From the NCBI GenBank assembly GCA_003242955.1, contig QJPH01000268.1:1-32830 (forward strand): a stretch of 32,830 nucleotides of DNA, written 5' to 3'. Both the position numbers and the translations under genes were made by a program. Each line of letters starts with the position of its first letter. Position 1 is the first letter of the stretch. The notes below the pieces were generated by a model. The model did not search any database. It was given only the letters and a program-made list of their open reading frames with translations, and was not told the DNA's origin. Of the stretch, positions 16,411-25,024 are shown in pieces. Source of the DNA: Candidatus Methylumidiphilus alinenensis (lineage in GTDB: Bacteria > Pseudomonadota > Gammaproteobacteria > Methylococcales > Methylococcaceae).

Positions 16411-16538
16411 CAGCGTTTTCAACAACAGATAGTTACTGGATAAATCATATGCATTTGCGGAGACTTTATCTAAACCAGAGGCTTATTCCATTGCCTATCA
16501 TTATCTTTTAGTAACATTTAGAACATGAAAACGCTGTA
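16411..16538. repeat. MITE-like repeat, family D copy 1
   Basis: CAGCGTTTTCA (16411-16421) is the exact inverse of TGAAAACGCTG (16526-16536), with AGTTACT and AGTAAC inside. The left-end text (CAGCGTTTTCAACAACAGATAGTTACT) recurs near the window end at 32471 and 32551. It fills most of the 187-base asd-fimV gap, and its right end runs into the AGGAG of fimV. Confidence 0.65.
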
Positions 16539-16550
16539 GGAGCAAGCGAA

Positions 16551-19208
16551 GTGCGAAAAATTTCAAAAACTTTGTTAATGATGAGCTTGTTTGCTCCTTG
16601 GGGTGCGCACGCCCTTGGCATTGGCGATATTATCGTCCATTCCGCTTTGGATGAATCGCTGAATGCGGAAATCCCACTCGTAACATCGAACGATGAAGAT
16701 GTATCAGATATTCGTGTGACACTGGCATCTCCTGAGGCATTCGCACGCGCCCATATCGAGAGAAGTTACTCACTCACCAAATTGAGCTTCACCACTAGGA
16801 AAAAACCGGACGGCAGGCTGTCCATCTTTGTTACCTCTAAGAATGCCATCCGCGAACCGATTATGGATTTCATTGTTGAGGTTTACTGGCCTCAGGGTCG
16901 CCAGCTCCGTGAATTCACTGCATTACTAGATCCCCCTGGGAGTAGTAGTATGCAGCAAGCAAGTGAAGATGACGAGGAACCGCCCAAAACGGCAAATGTT
17001 AGCCCCGATGAAGATCGACCCGAACAACGCCACGCCTTTGAGGAACCTGTCCGCAGTCGTCCACGCAGATCAATTAGAAATGACGGCAGGGGCAACAATT
17101 TGGAAAGCGGCGGCCCGATCACTGGAACACAGTATGGACCGGTCGAAAGAAACGAGACCTTATCGAATATTGCCCAAAAGTTCCAGCAGCCAAACATCAG
17201 CCAACGGCAATTAATCCATGCCCTTTACAAAGGCAACCCTAAGGCTTTTTACAAAGACAGCATCGATGCCTTGAAGGCGGGGGCAACGATTACCATACCC
17301 GACCAAGCATCGATCATGCGGCTTGCTGGGTTGGATGGCGTCACACAAGAACCAGAAAACACAGGTAGATTGAACTCTAAATCGAAAACGGTAGCCGGGC
17401 CATTAGCCGCCGAGACTAACGCAGAACAGGAAACTCATGGGCAATTAAAATTATTGTCACCCTCCGCAAGCAAATCCCCAACTACCGCGACGGCAAGCTT
17501 AAAACAGTTAAAAACAGACAAAGCCAAGGAAGATTTGGCGCGCGAACTCGCCGATACCTTCAAACAGGAAAGCGAAATTTTCCGCAAGCGTTTGACCGAC
17601 TTGGAGCAAAAAATGTCGGCTATGGAAAAATTGCTGGCCTTAAAGGATGGACAAATCGCAAGCTTGCAAACCCGATTAGCGCATCCCAACAAAGAAGAAG
17701 AGCGTCCGGTGCCGATTGCAAGCATTTCGCCTTCCAAGACAGCCCCTTCAGCGGAGGCTGAACAGGTTAATACGCCGCCAGATGTCCAAAACCAGGAAAT
17801 ATCCCAAGCTGCTTCCCTAACCCCAGCAGCCCGACCAACAATTCCAGCAACACCAAAACCGGTTGGTTCGGTCACACCCAAACCGATGCCTCGTCGTCCC
17901 GTCCAAATCGAGCCTTTGAAATCGAACGTAACCGCCAATGAAGAGGGTTTTTTGGCGGAGCTAAACCAGCCTTACTATTGGGTCGCAATTGCCACCGTCT
18001 TATTGTTACTAGGCTTGTTATTTCAATTCATTCGCCGCCGTTCAGCGATGACTGAAGACACAGAAAGTATTTTGACGTTGACGGAAAAAGAAAAAAGTCC
18101 GCATCAACCCCTGCCAGCGCCTGAAACTGTTGACACCTCACAGAATGTGACGCAACAGCCAACAGTTTTCAGAAGCTCCTTCCTGAGCGAGTTTACTCCT
18201 AGCGACTTTGATGCCCTTAGCGGAGATATTACTGAAGTGGATCCTGTTTCGGAGGCTGATGTCTATCTTGCTTACGGTCGCTACAAACAAGCAGAGGAAT
18301 TGATTATCGGAGCCATTGAGAAAAATCCAGAAAGAGATGACTGTAGATTAAAACTTTTTGAAATTCACTATGCCACGGAAAATGCCACGGCATTTGAGGA
18401 ATGTGCTGAACTTCTGGCACCAACCCATAAGAATGCGAAGCCTGAATTTTGGGAAAAAGTCGTCGAAATGGGTCGCGAATTGTGTCCCCGGAGCCCGTTG
18501 TTCAATCAAAACCTTAAATCAACTGCCCATGCCGCTTCTTACGAAACATCCGCGCAGCCAAAGCCCGTGGTGGATAATCAACAGAATCTTTATCATTTTG
18601 ATCAAGATGATGTCTTGGAACACTTGGACCATCCAACAGCACCACCCATTGCGGGAAAAACCAATCAAGGCAAACCAGAAGATGTCCGTCCAAGCATTTC
18701 CTACGACTTTTTTTCAACAGAAGACAAGGTAAATATCGAAGAAAAATCGACAGAGGAGCCTAAAGACAAACCCGAACAACCTGATCTTAAAAATACAATC
18801 TCCTTCGAAAAGACCGAAACCTATCCTATTGAAGAAGAAATCGAGATACCAGACGAAAGCATGGAAGAAATGCTGGCAAAACTAACTGCTTTAAGCGATG
18901 ACAAGTATTCTCCACAATCAAAGGTAAAAGGGCAAATTGAGCAAATCCCGTTGGAAACAAAACCCACTGTCGGTCAAATGGAACTGGAAATCCAAGATAA
19001 TGCATTGGAATTTGAAAAAGATATACCGAACACGGGGGATTTTGAGTTTGACGATATCAGAACCAAGCTGGACCTAGCCAATGCTTACTACGATTTGGGT
19101 GACCAAGGAGCGGCCCGTGCGATACTTCTGACTGTTGTGCAAATAGGGAATGACCAGCAGAAAGAAGAAGCAAACTCGCTTTTGAATAAGCTGGATGGCA
19201 AGGGATGA
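16551..19208 (+). CDS. fimV: FimV/HubP-like polar membrane protein
   Basis: FimV/HubP proteins organise the cell pole, type IV pili and peptidoglycan-linked assembly. The 885 residues have a signal peptide (about 1-22, ending HALG), the FimV N-terminal domain (GIGDIIVHSALDESLNAEIPL), a LysM peptidoglycan-binding domain (about 195-250, YGPVERNETLSNIAQKF), a coiled coil (about 325-375), a Pro-rich stretch, one membrane helix (about 474-492, VAIATVLLLLGLLFQFI), an acidic cytoplasmic part and the conserved FimV C-terminal motif KLDLANAYYDLGDQGAARAIL. GTG at 16551 has AGGAG eight bases upstream. truA, often next, is absent; repeats follow instead. Confidence 0.95.
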   Translation: MRKISKTLLMMSLFAPWGAHALGIGDIIVHSALDESLNAEIPLVTSNDEDVSDIRVTLASPEAFARAHIERSYSLTKLSFTTRKKPDGRLSIFVTSKNAIREPIMDFIVEVYWPQGRQLREFTALLDPPGSSSMQQASEDDEEPPKTANVSPDEDRPEQRHAFEEPVRSRPRRSIRNDGRGNNLESGGPITGTQYGPVERNETLSNIAQKFQQPNISQRQLIHALYKGNPKAFYKDSIDALKAGATITIPDQASIMRLAGLDGVTQEPENTGRLNSKSKTVAGPLAAETNAEQETHGQLKLLSPSASKSPTTATASLKQLKTDKAKEDLARELADTFKQESEIFRKRLTDLEQKMSAMEKLLALKDGQIASLQTRLAHPNKEEERPVPIASISPSKTAPSAEAEQVNTPPDVQNQEISQAASLTPAARPTIPATPKPVGSVTPKPMPRRPVQIEPLKSNVTANEEGFLAELNQPYYWVAIATVLLLLGLLFQFIRRRSAMTEDTESILTLTEKEKSPHQPLPAPETVDTSQNVTQQPTVFRSSFLSEFTPSDFDALSGDITEVDPVSEADVYLAYGRYKQAEELIIGAIEKNPERDDCRLKLFEIHYATENATAFEECAELLAPTHKNAKPEFWEKVVEMGRELCPRSPLFNQNLKSTAHAASYETSAQPKPVVDNQQNLYHFDQDDVLEHLDHPTAPPIAGKTNQGKPEDVRPSISYDFFSTEDKVNIEEKSTEEPKDKPEQPDLKNTISFEKTETYPIEEEIEIPDESMEEMLAKLTALSDDKYSPQSKVKGQIEQIPLETKPTVGQMELEIQDNALEFEKDIPNTGDFEFDDIRTKLDLANAYYDLGDQGAARAILLTVVQIGNDQQKEEANSLLNKLDGKG

Positions 19209-19218
19209 ACGTGGAGGA

Positions 19219-19383
19219 GGCGGCAATTCTCACTTTGAACAAAACCGGGCAGGTTTGGAACCGCCCCAGCGAATCGACATTCTGTCGACATTAAAAACGC
19301 TGTAATTTAGAATTAGATTCCCTGCGTAGGGGCGGGTTCCAAACCCGCCCTTATTAATCTTTGCCAGAATGTAAATTACCGCC
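19219..19383. repeat. inverted-repeat element after fimV
   Basis: Outer ends GGCGGCAATTCTCACTTTG and CAGAATGTAAATTACCGCC are complementary at 14 of 19 positions. Inner arms GGGCAGGTTTGGAACCGCCCC (19247-19267) and GGGGCGGGTTCCAAACCCGC (from 19329) form a strong hairpin. Between the arms is the fragment TTAAAAACGCTGTAA, resembling a family D end. No gene is seen in 19209-19447. Confidence 0.65.
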
Positions 19384-19447
19384 TACCAACGCACGAAGCA
19401 TCAATGATTAAATTAGTGCCTTTCGTAGATCAGTTAGCGTCTTTATC

Positions 19448-19660
19448 CTAACCCAGCACCAATTTCACGATCCCTACAATCAACAGCACAAACAGAATTG
19501 TGCCTATCAATCCAACGCCTATGAAAAGCACAACATTGCCCTTTTGAAAATCGCGTTCGCGATTTTTATTGCTCTGTACTCCAAATGCAGCAGCCAAAAC
19601 GCTACCCATCACTTGAAACAAATTAGGCTCTTTACTATCTTCACTATCATGATCGAGCAT
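19448..19660 (-). CDS. DUF2970 family small membrane protein
   Basis: A 70-residue protein with the DUF2970 pattern: LFQVMGSVLAAAFGVQSNKNRERDF followed by a single C-terminal transmembrane helix (VVLFIGVGLIGTILFVLLIV). I chose ATG at 19660 (MLDHDSEDSKEP), with GTAGGTG about 13 bases upstream. A longer frame from 19735 would use a non-ATG start and overlap the upstream gene. The family is widespread in Proteobacteria with unknown function. It lies 19 bases downstream of the membrane protein gene at 19680-20111. Confidence 0.88.
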   Translation of the reverse strand: MLDHDSEDSKEPNLFQVMGSVLAAAFGVQSNKNRERDFQKGNVVLFIGVGLIGTILFVLLIVGIVKLVLG

Positions 19661-19679
19661 GTTTGAAGCACCTACAAGT

Positions 19680-20111
19680 TCAAGCTGGGGCTTTTTTCTT
19701 GTTTTGGTAATACTTGACACCAAAGGCAATCCCAATCACTAGCACCAGCAGGATGAAAGTTAGCAAGGAATCATTGATACTCCCCCATGCCTTTTCGTCG
19801 GTATTGTCCTCATATGGCCGAAAATATTTCAATAAAAAGAACGGAACGTCCATGGTCATGAATGATAGTCCGAAGGAAACAATGATCCTGTCCGCTATTT
19901 TGTTGTCACTGATGTTTAAATGGCCAAGGAATAGCTTAAAGATAACGTAACCAGGCAAGATGTCTTCCAGCAAGAAAAACGCCGCCCTTTCAATTTCTCT
20001 AAAAGGCTGCCCCGCGTATAGGGAAAACGCAATAATAAATATTAAAGCAGCTACCGCAAAGCCTATCCAAAGTTTTTTATCGTCTTCATCAAAAACAAAG
20101 AAATCTTTCAT
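19680..20111 (-). CDS. hypothetical four-helix inner membrane protein
   Basis: The 143 residues begin with an acidic cytosolic stretch (MKDFFVFDEDDKKL) and show about four hydrophobic segments: near 15-34 (FAVAALIFIIAFSLYAG), 44-62, 76-96 (GLSFMTMDVPFFLL) and 112-132 (LLTFILLVLVIGIAFGVKYY), then a basic tail (NKKKAPA). I do not recognise the family. It is flanked by the lipocalin-like secreted protein and the DUF2970 gene on the same strand, so an envelope mini-operon is plausible. Confidence 0.8.
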   Translation of the reverse strand: MKDFFVFDEDDKKLWIGFAVAALIFIIAFSLYAGQPFREIERAAFFLLEDILPGYVIFKLFLGHLNISDNKIADRIIVSFGLSFMTMDVPFFLLKYFRPYEDNTDEKAWGSINDSLLTFILLVLVIGIAFGVKYYQNKKKAPA

Positions 20112-20133
20112 TTATCCACCTCTTACTGTTAAG

Positions 20134-20529
20134 TTATTTTTTTTTGAAAAAGTAAAAGCCTTCCAAACCACCTTTCAGAATCATCGAATCGCCTGATTTC
20201 TCCCAAATGGCATAATCCGAGGTTTTACCTGGCCGGCCCGGTTCTTCTAGCTTGAGCTTGCCATCTGCGACAATATATTTGAACTCCCGTGTGTCGTCCG
20301 TTTTGAAATGGCGGTTGAAGCCCGAAGTCACAACCACACCATCGGCGCGAAACTCCCACGTCCTGTTTTCTTCTATTTTTGGCTTGTCAATACCGGGTGC
20401 AACCGACACAAGCAGCCACCTTCCGGCAATTTCTTTAGCGTCCTTCAATGCAACTTCAGCCCAAACGGCATTGCCAAAAAGGCCCGACAACAATAAGACA
20501 CCTACCGCACATGACAACCGACTTCTCAT
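20134..20529 (-). CDS. secreted lipocalin-like protein
   Basis: The 131 residues start with a signal peptide (MRSRLSCAVGVLLLSGLFGN, cleavage after AVWA). The mature part has a lipocalin-like opening (EIAGRWLLVSVAPG) and alternating beta strands (RTWEFRADGVVVTSG, REFKYIVADGKLKLEE, DSMILKGGLEGFYFFKK), as in small lipocalin-fold proteins that score folding of a single barrel. No ligand can be inferred. It is the first gene of a minus-strand trio and is divergent from the FecR-TPR gene. Location is probably periplasmic. Confidence 0.75.
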   Translation of the reverse strand: MRSRLSCAVGVLLLSGLFGNAVWAEVALKDAKEIAGRWLLVSVAPGIDKPKIEENRTWEFRADGVVVTSGFNRHFKTDDTREFKYIVADGKLKLEEPGRPGKTSDYAIWEKSGDSMILKGGLEGFYFFKKK

Positions 20530-20675
20530 AGCTCATTCCTCCGACAAACTTTCATGTAATGGGTTCAACTCCCGACCCGTAAAAAAACAACCCCGCGACC
20601 GGCAGTCAATCTTTCGTAAAACATTATATTTTTACATTAAACAACAGCAACTGACAAGGAAAATACGAAGTTGTC

Positions 20676-20696
20676 GTGCGGTTAAAAGTGATGCGG
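20676..20696 (+). repeat. solo terminal repeat of MITE family C
   Basis: GTGCGGTTAAAAGTGATGCG differs by one base from the left end of element C2 (GTGCGATTAAAAGTGATGC). No partner end is found nearby, so this is a remnant. It lies in the 310-base divergent region 20530-20839, where I see no gene and no confident promoter. Confidence 0.6.
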
Positions 20697-20839
20697 TTTT
20701 TTTTTATCTCACCCACGAAGTAGCCTGCAAAACTCTTAAATTCTGGCGTTAAATTTTTCTTGTAATTGTAGATGAATACAAGCAAAATCTTTACAGGTAT
20801 TGGTCATGGTCGAAACTTGAGCAATTGAATGGATACACA

Positions 20840-23800
20840 ATGTGCCGTTGTTCTTTTTATTATCATACTCTTTTATTAATGGTGACCCTACTGACAGGCT
20901 TGAGCACCCAACCGGCATCTGCGGGCTGTGGGCAGATAGCTGCACGCTTGGTGACTCTGCAAGGTGCATTGGATATCCAAGAAAAAGGGCCGCAAGAGTG
21001 GAAGCCGGTGACACCCGAGCGGGACTTCTGCCCCGGCGACAGAATACACACTCGATTGCAAAGCCGCGCCACCGTCGAATTAAACAATAAGACGGTCATT
21101 TCCCTTGACCAACAAACCACTATCGTTTTTTCCGGTCTTCAAAACCGCGCCCCCTCTTGGCTGGACCTGCTCAAGGGAGTCATGTATGTGCGCAGCCGGA
21201 CGCCGAGTTCGCTGGATGTCCGCACTCATTTTGTCAACGCCACCATCCGGGGCACTGAATTCCTTGTGTCCTCGGACAACGAAGAGAGCCAAATAACTGT
21301 GTTCGAAGGCAAGGTGGAGTCATTCAATGACAAAGGCAGCATCACCCTGACTGACGGACAGGCTGCCATCGCTAGGGCAGGCCAGGCGCCTGTACGCAAA
21401 CTTCTATTGTCGCCAAAAGATGCCGTGCAGTGGGCGTTGTACTACCCGCCTATCATTGACTTGCCAAGCATCCGGCGGAGAACTTCCGAACCGGCAGTCA
21501 AACAAGCGCTCACCCGCTATCTCGACGGCGATAGCCTAGGTGCATTGGCTGCCTTGGATTCAGGGGGCGATCCCGACGTTGTCCTCCGCGCCGGCTTGCT
21601 CGTCGGCATGGGACGGGTGGAAGAAGCCCGTCCGCTGCTGGAAGGCATAGGCAAAACCGATCCCCGCTTAGCCGATGTCCTGGCTTTACGCTCCGTCGTC
21701 GCCTTGGCCCGGAATGACAAAACCAAAGCCTTGGAGCAAGCGCAACAAGCCACCGAACTGCAACCCCAATCGCCTATGGGCTGGACCGCGTTGTCCTATG
21801 CACTGCAGGCTGACTTCCAATTGGATAAAGCGCTGCAAGCGGCGGAGCAGGCCGTGAAACTCGACCCGGAGAACGGTTTGGCCCTTACCCGCGAGGCTGA
21901 ATTGCTCTCCTCTCTGGGCCGACGGGCCGAAGCACACGAGGCGGCAATAGCGGCGACACGGGTTAATCCCCGTTTAGCGCGGGCATGGGCGGTGCTAGGC
22001 TACGCCCAACTCGCCGAAATGGACTACACCGAGGCAGCAAAGAACTTCCGCAAAGCCATTGAACTGAATAACGCCGACCCCCTGCCCCGCTTTGGCTTAG
22101 GTCTGGCGAAAATCCGCGCGGGCGACTTGGAGGCAGGCATCGCCGACTTGGAAATCGCCACCAACCTAGACCCCAACAATGCCCTTACCCGCAGTTACCT
22201 AGGCAAAGCCTATTACGAGCTGAAAAACAGCAAGGTGGCACAGACGGAGTTTGAATTGGCCAAGCAACTTGACCCTAAAGACCCAACGCCTTGGTTCTAC
22301 AGTGCCATCAAAAAGCAGACCGAAAACCGGGCCGTGGAAGCGGTGCAAGACATGCGCAAAGCCATTGAGTTGAACAACAACCGGGCGGTATACCGTTCCA
22401 AGCTATTGCTTGACGACGACCTCGCCGCAAGGGGATCGGCTTTGGGCCGCATCTACAATCAACTGGGATTCCAGCGGCTGGGGCAATTGGAAGCCTTCAA
22501 TTCATTGTTAACCGACCCTGCCGACTACACTTCACACAGGCTGCTCTCTGACTCCTACTTGAGTCTCCCGCGCCATGACATAGCCCGCGTCAGTTCGTTA
22601 TTGCAATCGCAAATACTCCAACCAATTAACATTACGCCGTTGCAACCTCAGCAAGCGGAGAGAAATCTGCTGACCGTCTCCGGCTTGGGTCCAACCGATC
22701 CGTCCATGAACGAGTTCAATCCGTTGTTTGCCCGCAACCAAGTTTCCCTGCTGCCATCGGCCACCGTCGGCAGCTTCAACACCTATGGCAACGAGACGGT
22801 GCTATCAGGCATCTACAATAACCTGTCCGGGAGCCTGGGACAAATGCACTTCTCTACATCGGGCTTTCGCAAAAACAACGACATTGATCAAAACCTTTAT
22901 ACGGCTTTTCTACAGGCCACAGTGAAACCAGATTTCAATGTGATGGCTGAATACCGGCACAGTGATACCGAAAACGGCTTTCTACCCCTTATTTTTGCCC
23001 CAACCGCCTACGATTTGTTGGAGCAGAAAACCTACCGACATCTCGAAACCAACGATATTTTCCGGCTAAGCAGCCATTGGTCGCCTACGTTGTCTTCGGA
23101 TTTGCTGGCAACGGTTGCATACCAAGATCACCATGAACAAACTAACCCAATTACAGCTATTAACAACCCTCTTGCGGCCTATCTTTACAGCGGCGAAATG
23201 CAATACATTTACCGCCAAACCCTGCTTGACTCAGTCATGGGCGTAGGCCATATTGAAAAGAACGGACAAGACGCTGTATCTATTAATATGTCACCATTTG
23301 TATCCGCTGACGCCCATGGCATCGAAACGAATGGTTATGCTTATTTCCATGTACCCTTCCCAAGCAACATGATCTGGACCCTAGGCTTGGGCATCGACTC
23401 CCTTAAACTTGACAAATTTAATATCAACACAACACAAGTCAATCCGAAATTAGGGCTAACTTGGCAAATTCTTGACGGAACGGCTCTACGCTTAGCCTAT
23501 TTCCGCACACTGCGCCAGATAAGGATTGGGGAGCAAACCTTGGAGCCTGTGCAAGTTTCGGGCTTCAATCAATTTTATGATGACCCGAACGGCGCTAGAA
23601 CTACCCGGTACGGCATCGCACTGGATCAACACATCAACTCGCAGCTATCCGCAGGCATAGAAATTAGCCAGCGCGACTTGGAAGTTCCATTCCTACATGT
23701 CACGACCGACCAAACCTTCGCATCACCTTGGAGGGAACAACTCTATCATGGATATGTGTATTGGATGCCAACAAACCGGATTAGTTTACGTTTGGACTAC

Positions 23801-24187
23801 ACCTACGAGGATTTTTTCGATAGCGATTATAGTATCAATACGGGAAACGCCCCAAGCACCCGAACCCATGCCTTGCCGCTAACCCTGTCTTATTTTGATC
23901 CCTCAGGTTGGTTTTCCCAAGTTATAACGACCTATGTCAAACAGCAAGTTTTTGTCAATAATACAAGCGATACATCAGGAGCCTATCAGCAGGATTCCTT
24001 CGCCCTAGTAGACACATCCATCGGTTATCGCCTTCCTAAACGCTGGGGGATTATCCAGTTCGATATTCGTAATCTATTCGACCAGCACTTCAATTATCAA
24101 AGTAATAATTTACGCTCACAAGTAATAGAGCAGCCTCCATTTTTTCCTTATCGTGCGTTCTATGGACGCATTACCCTATCCTTCTAA
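20840..24187 (+). CDS. FecR-TPR-outer membrane beta-barrel fusion protein
   Basis: About 1115 residues. A signal peptide (MCRCSFYYHTLLLMVTLLTG, cleaved near PASA) leads into a FecR-like domain (about 35-170) with LKGVMYVRSR, VRTHFVNATIRGTEFLV and VFEGKVES. Then come TPR-like helical pairs (about 225-560), for example ALEQAQQATELQPQSPMGWT and AAKNFRKAIELNNADPLPRF. The last 500 residues are beta-barrel-like, with alternating strands, and end FDIRNLFDQHFNYQSNN...YGRITLSF, the terminal phenylalanine signature of TonB-dependent receptors. No TonB box or plug domain is evident. ATG at 20840 is preferred to an upstream TTG. The role is unknown; export or signal sensing at the outer membrane is inferred. 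A CHASE2 cyclase lies downstream on the other strand. Confidence 0.88.
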   Translation: MCRCSFYYHTLLLMVTLLTGLSTQPASAGCGQIAARLVTLQGALDIQEKGPQEWKPVTPERDFCPGDRIHTRLQSRATVELNNKTVISLDQQTTIVFSGLQNRAPSWLDLLKGVMYVRSRTPSSLDVRTHFVNATIRGTEFLVSSDNEESQITVFEGKVESFNDKGSITLTDGQAAIARAGQAPVRKLLLSPKDAVQWALYYPPIIDLPSIRRRTSEPAVKQALTRYLDGDSLGALAALDSGGDPDVVLRAGLLVGMGRVEEARPLLEGIGKTDPRLADVLALRSVVALARNDKTKALEQAQQATELQPQSPMGWTALSYALQADFQLDKALQAAEQAVKLDPENGLALTREAELLSSLGRRAEAHEAAIAATRVNPRLARAWAVLGYAQLAEMDYTEAAKNFRKAIELNNADPLPRFGLGLAKIRAGDLEAGIADLEIATNLDPNNALTRSYLGKAYYELKNSKVAQTEFELAKQLDPKDPTPWFYSAIKKQTENRAVEAVQDMRKAIELNNNRAVYRSKLLLDDDLAARGSALGRIYNQLGFQRLGQLEAFNSLLTDPADYTSHRLLSDSYLSLPRHDIARVSSLLQSQILQPINITPLQPQQAERNLLTVSGLGPTDPSMNEFNPLFARNQVSLLPSATVGSFNTYGNETVLSGIYNNLSGSLGQMHFSTSGFRKNNDIDQNLYTAFLQATVKPDFNVMAEYRHSDTENGFLPLIFAPTAYDLLEQKTYRHLETNDIFRLSSHWSPTLSSDLLATVAYQDHHEQTNPITAINNPLAAYLYSGEMQYIYRQTLLDSVMGVGHIEKNGQDAVSINMSPFVSADAHGIETNGYAYFHVPFPSNMIWTLGLGIDSLKLDKFNINTTQVNPKLGLTWQILDGTALRLAYFRTLRQIRIGEQTLEPVQVSGFNQFYDDPNGARTTRYGIALDQHINSQLSAGIEISQRDLEVPFLHVTTDQTFASPWREQLYHGYVYWMPTNRISLRLDYTYEDFFDSDYSINTGNAPSTRTHALPLTLSYFDPSGWFSQVITTYVKQQVFVNNTSDTSGAYQQDSFALVDTSIGYRLPKRWGIIQFDIRNLFDQHFNYQSNNLRSQVIEQPPFFPYRAFYGRITLSF

Positions 24188-24217
24188 TGGAATACCTTCC
24201 ATCAGCAGGAAAAACCT

Positions 24218-24316
24218 GTAACCGTTCAGTCCCCCTGCCTTTTCCTGGGAACGCGGCCATCTTGGCCGCCATTTCTGCGGGCAGGATGCCGCGCTCCCAG
24301 GGGAGTGAACGGTTAC
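24218..24316. mobile_element. MITE-like element, family B copy 2
   Basis: The ends GTAACCGTTCAG and GTGAACGGTTAC are inverted repeats, flanked by an exact 8-base target duplication AAAAACCT (24210-24217 and 24317-24324). Inside are TTCCTGGGAACGCGGCC and GCGCTCCCAGGGGA arms that fold back, plus GCGGCCATCTTGGCCGC. The element is 99 bases long and non-coding. It occupies the stretch just after the FecR-TPR gene. Confidence 0.9.
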
Positions 24317-24432
24317 AAAAACCTCGTGCAGGTGTAAGCCTTGAACGGGGTTATGAGACCTACCGGCGTAAGCCTGTAATTCGTTTTCAGTTGTATGCAA
24401 TAATTGACTATATCACTATGAGGATTTTTAAC

Positions 24433-24753
24433 ATGTTGAAATTGCCCTGCCCGAAAAAAGCCATTGTTCCGTCCATACTTGGACTTACCTTAGCCTTGTC
24501 AAGCCAGTTCATTGCCGCAGAACAAGCTAGTAAGCCATTAGTTACAATTCCACCGGACGTAAAACAATGGCTGGATAGCAATAATGCCAAAATCATCTTA
24601 ATTCTTGATGCAAATGGTAGACTAAAGTCTGTCGGTACTGACGGTAAGGAATTTACATCATCTCAACCCAAGAAAGCCGCACAACCAAAAGAGCAAACCT
24701 TTGGCGCAGCTCGGCCAGGTCAGATTTGTTGGAATGGCTGGTGTTATCCGTGA
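24433..24753 (+). CDS. small secreted protein with C-terminal two-cysteine motif
   Basis: The 106 residues start MLKLPCPKKAIVPSILGLTL with a signal peptide cleaved near IAA-EQ. The mature 75-80 residues contain VTIPPDVKQWLDSNNAKIIL and ILDANGRLKSVGTDGKEF, a Lys/Gln-rich linker, and end PGQICWNGWCYP, a Cys-x5-Cys loop at the extreme C-terminus. AGGA lies eight bases before ATG 24433; ATG at 24418 would add five residues. I do not recognise the family. It sits between two family B MITEs and downstream of the FecR-TPR gene on the same strand. The cysteines could form a disulphide, bind metal or haem, or be modified; none is shown. Confidence 0.75.
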   Translation: MLKLPCPKKAIVPSILGLTLALSSQFIAAEQASKPLVTIPPDVKQWLDSNNAKIILILDANGRLKSVGTDGKEFTSSQPKKAAQPKEQTFGAARPGQICWNGWCYP

Positions 24754-24828
24754 TTGGGGTTGATGCCTAGAACACCGCCTTACTCGCTGGGGATGCCGGT
24801 AATCAGTGCCAATGATGGCATCCGTGTC

Positions 24829-24928
24829 ATAACCGCTCACCCCCCAGGGAGCGCTGGCGTCCCGCCCGCCAAAATTGCGGCCAAGATGGCCGCGCTCCCA
24901 GGAAAAGGCAGGGGGGCTGAACGGTTAC
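24829..24928. mobile_element. MITE-like element, family B copy 3 (inverted)
   Basis: This copy is in the opposite orientation to 24218-24316 and ends GCTGAACGGTTAC. It is flanked by an exact 8-base duplication TCCGTGTC (24821-24828 and 24929-24936). Its sequence (GCGGCCAAGATGGCCGC, GCGCTCCCAGGAAAAGGC) matches copy 2 in reverse complement. The separate duplications show the two elements inserted independently. Confidence 0.9.
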
Positions 24929-24967
24929 TCCGTGTCAAGTAAGACGATTTCCTAAAATGTTTATACC

Positions 24968-24998
24968 AAGTAGAAGCGGCAGGATGCCGCTTCTACTT
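24968..24998. terminator. bidirectional hairpin terminator
   Basis: AAGTAGAAGCGGC (24968-24980) pairs perfectly with GCCGCTTCTACTT (24986-24998) around AGGAT. TTTTAGGGTTTTAATTTT follows on the plus strand. It separates the secreted-protein gene from the convergent symporter pseudogene. Confidence 0.7.
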
Positions 24999-25024
24999 TT
25001 AGGGTTTTAATTTTCGAAAATCGC

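Noticed and set aside
24433-24753. Methanobactin or other RiPP precursor
   Set aside because: It has a Sec signal peptide and a long mature domain, and no maturase, MNIO or transporter gene is adjacent.
24218-24928. The secreted-protein gene as cargo of a composite transposon bounded by inverted family B elements
   Set aside because: Each element has its own exact 8-bp duplication, so they inserted separately and the outer flanks do not match each other.
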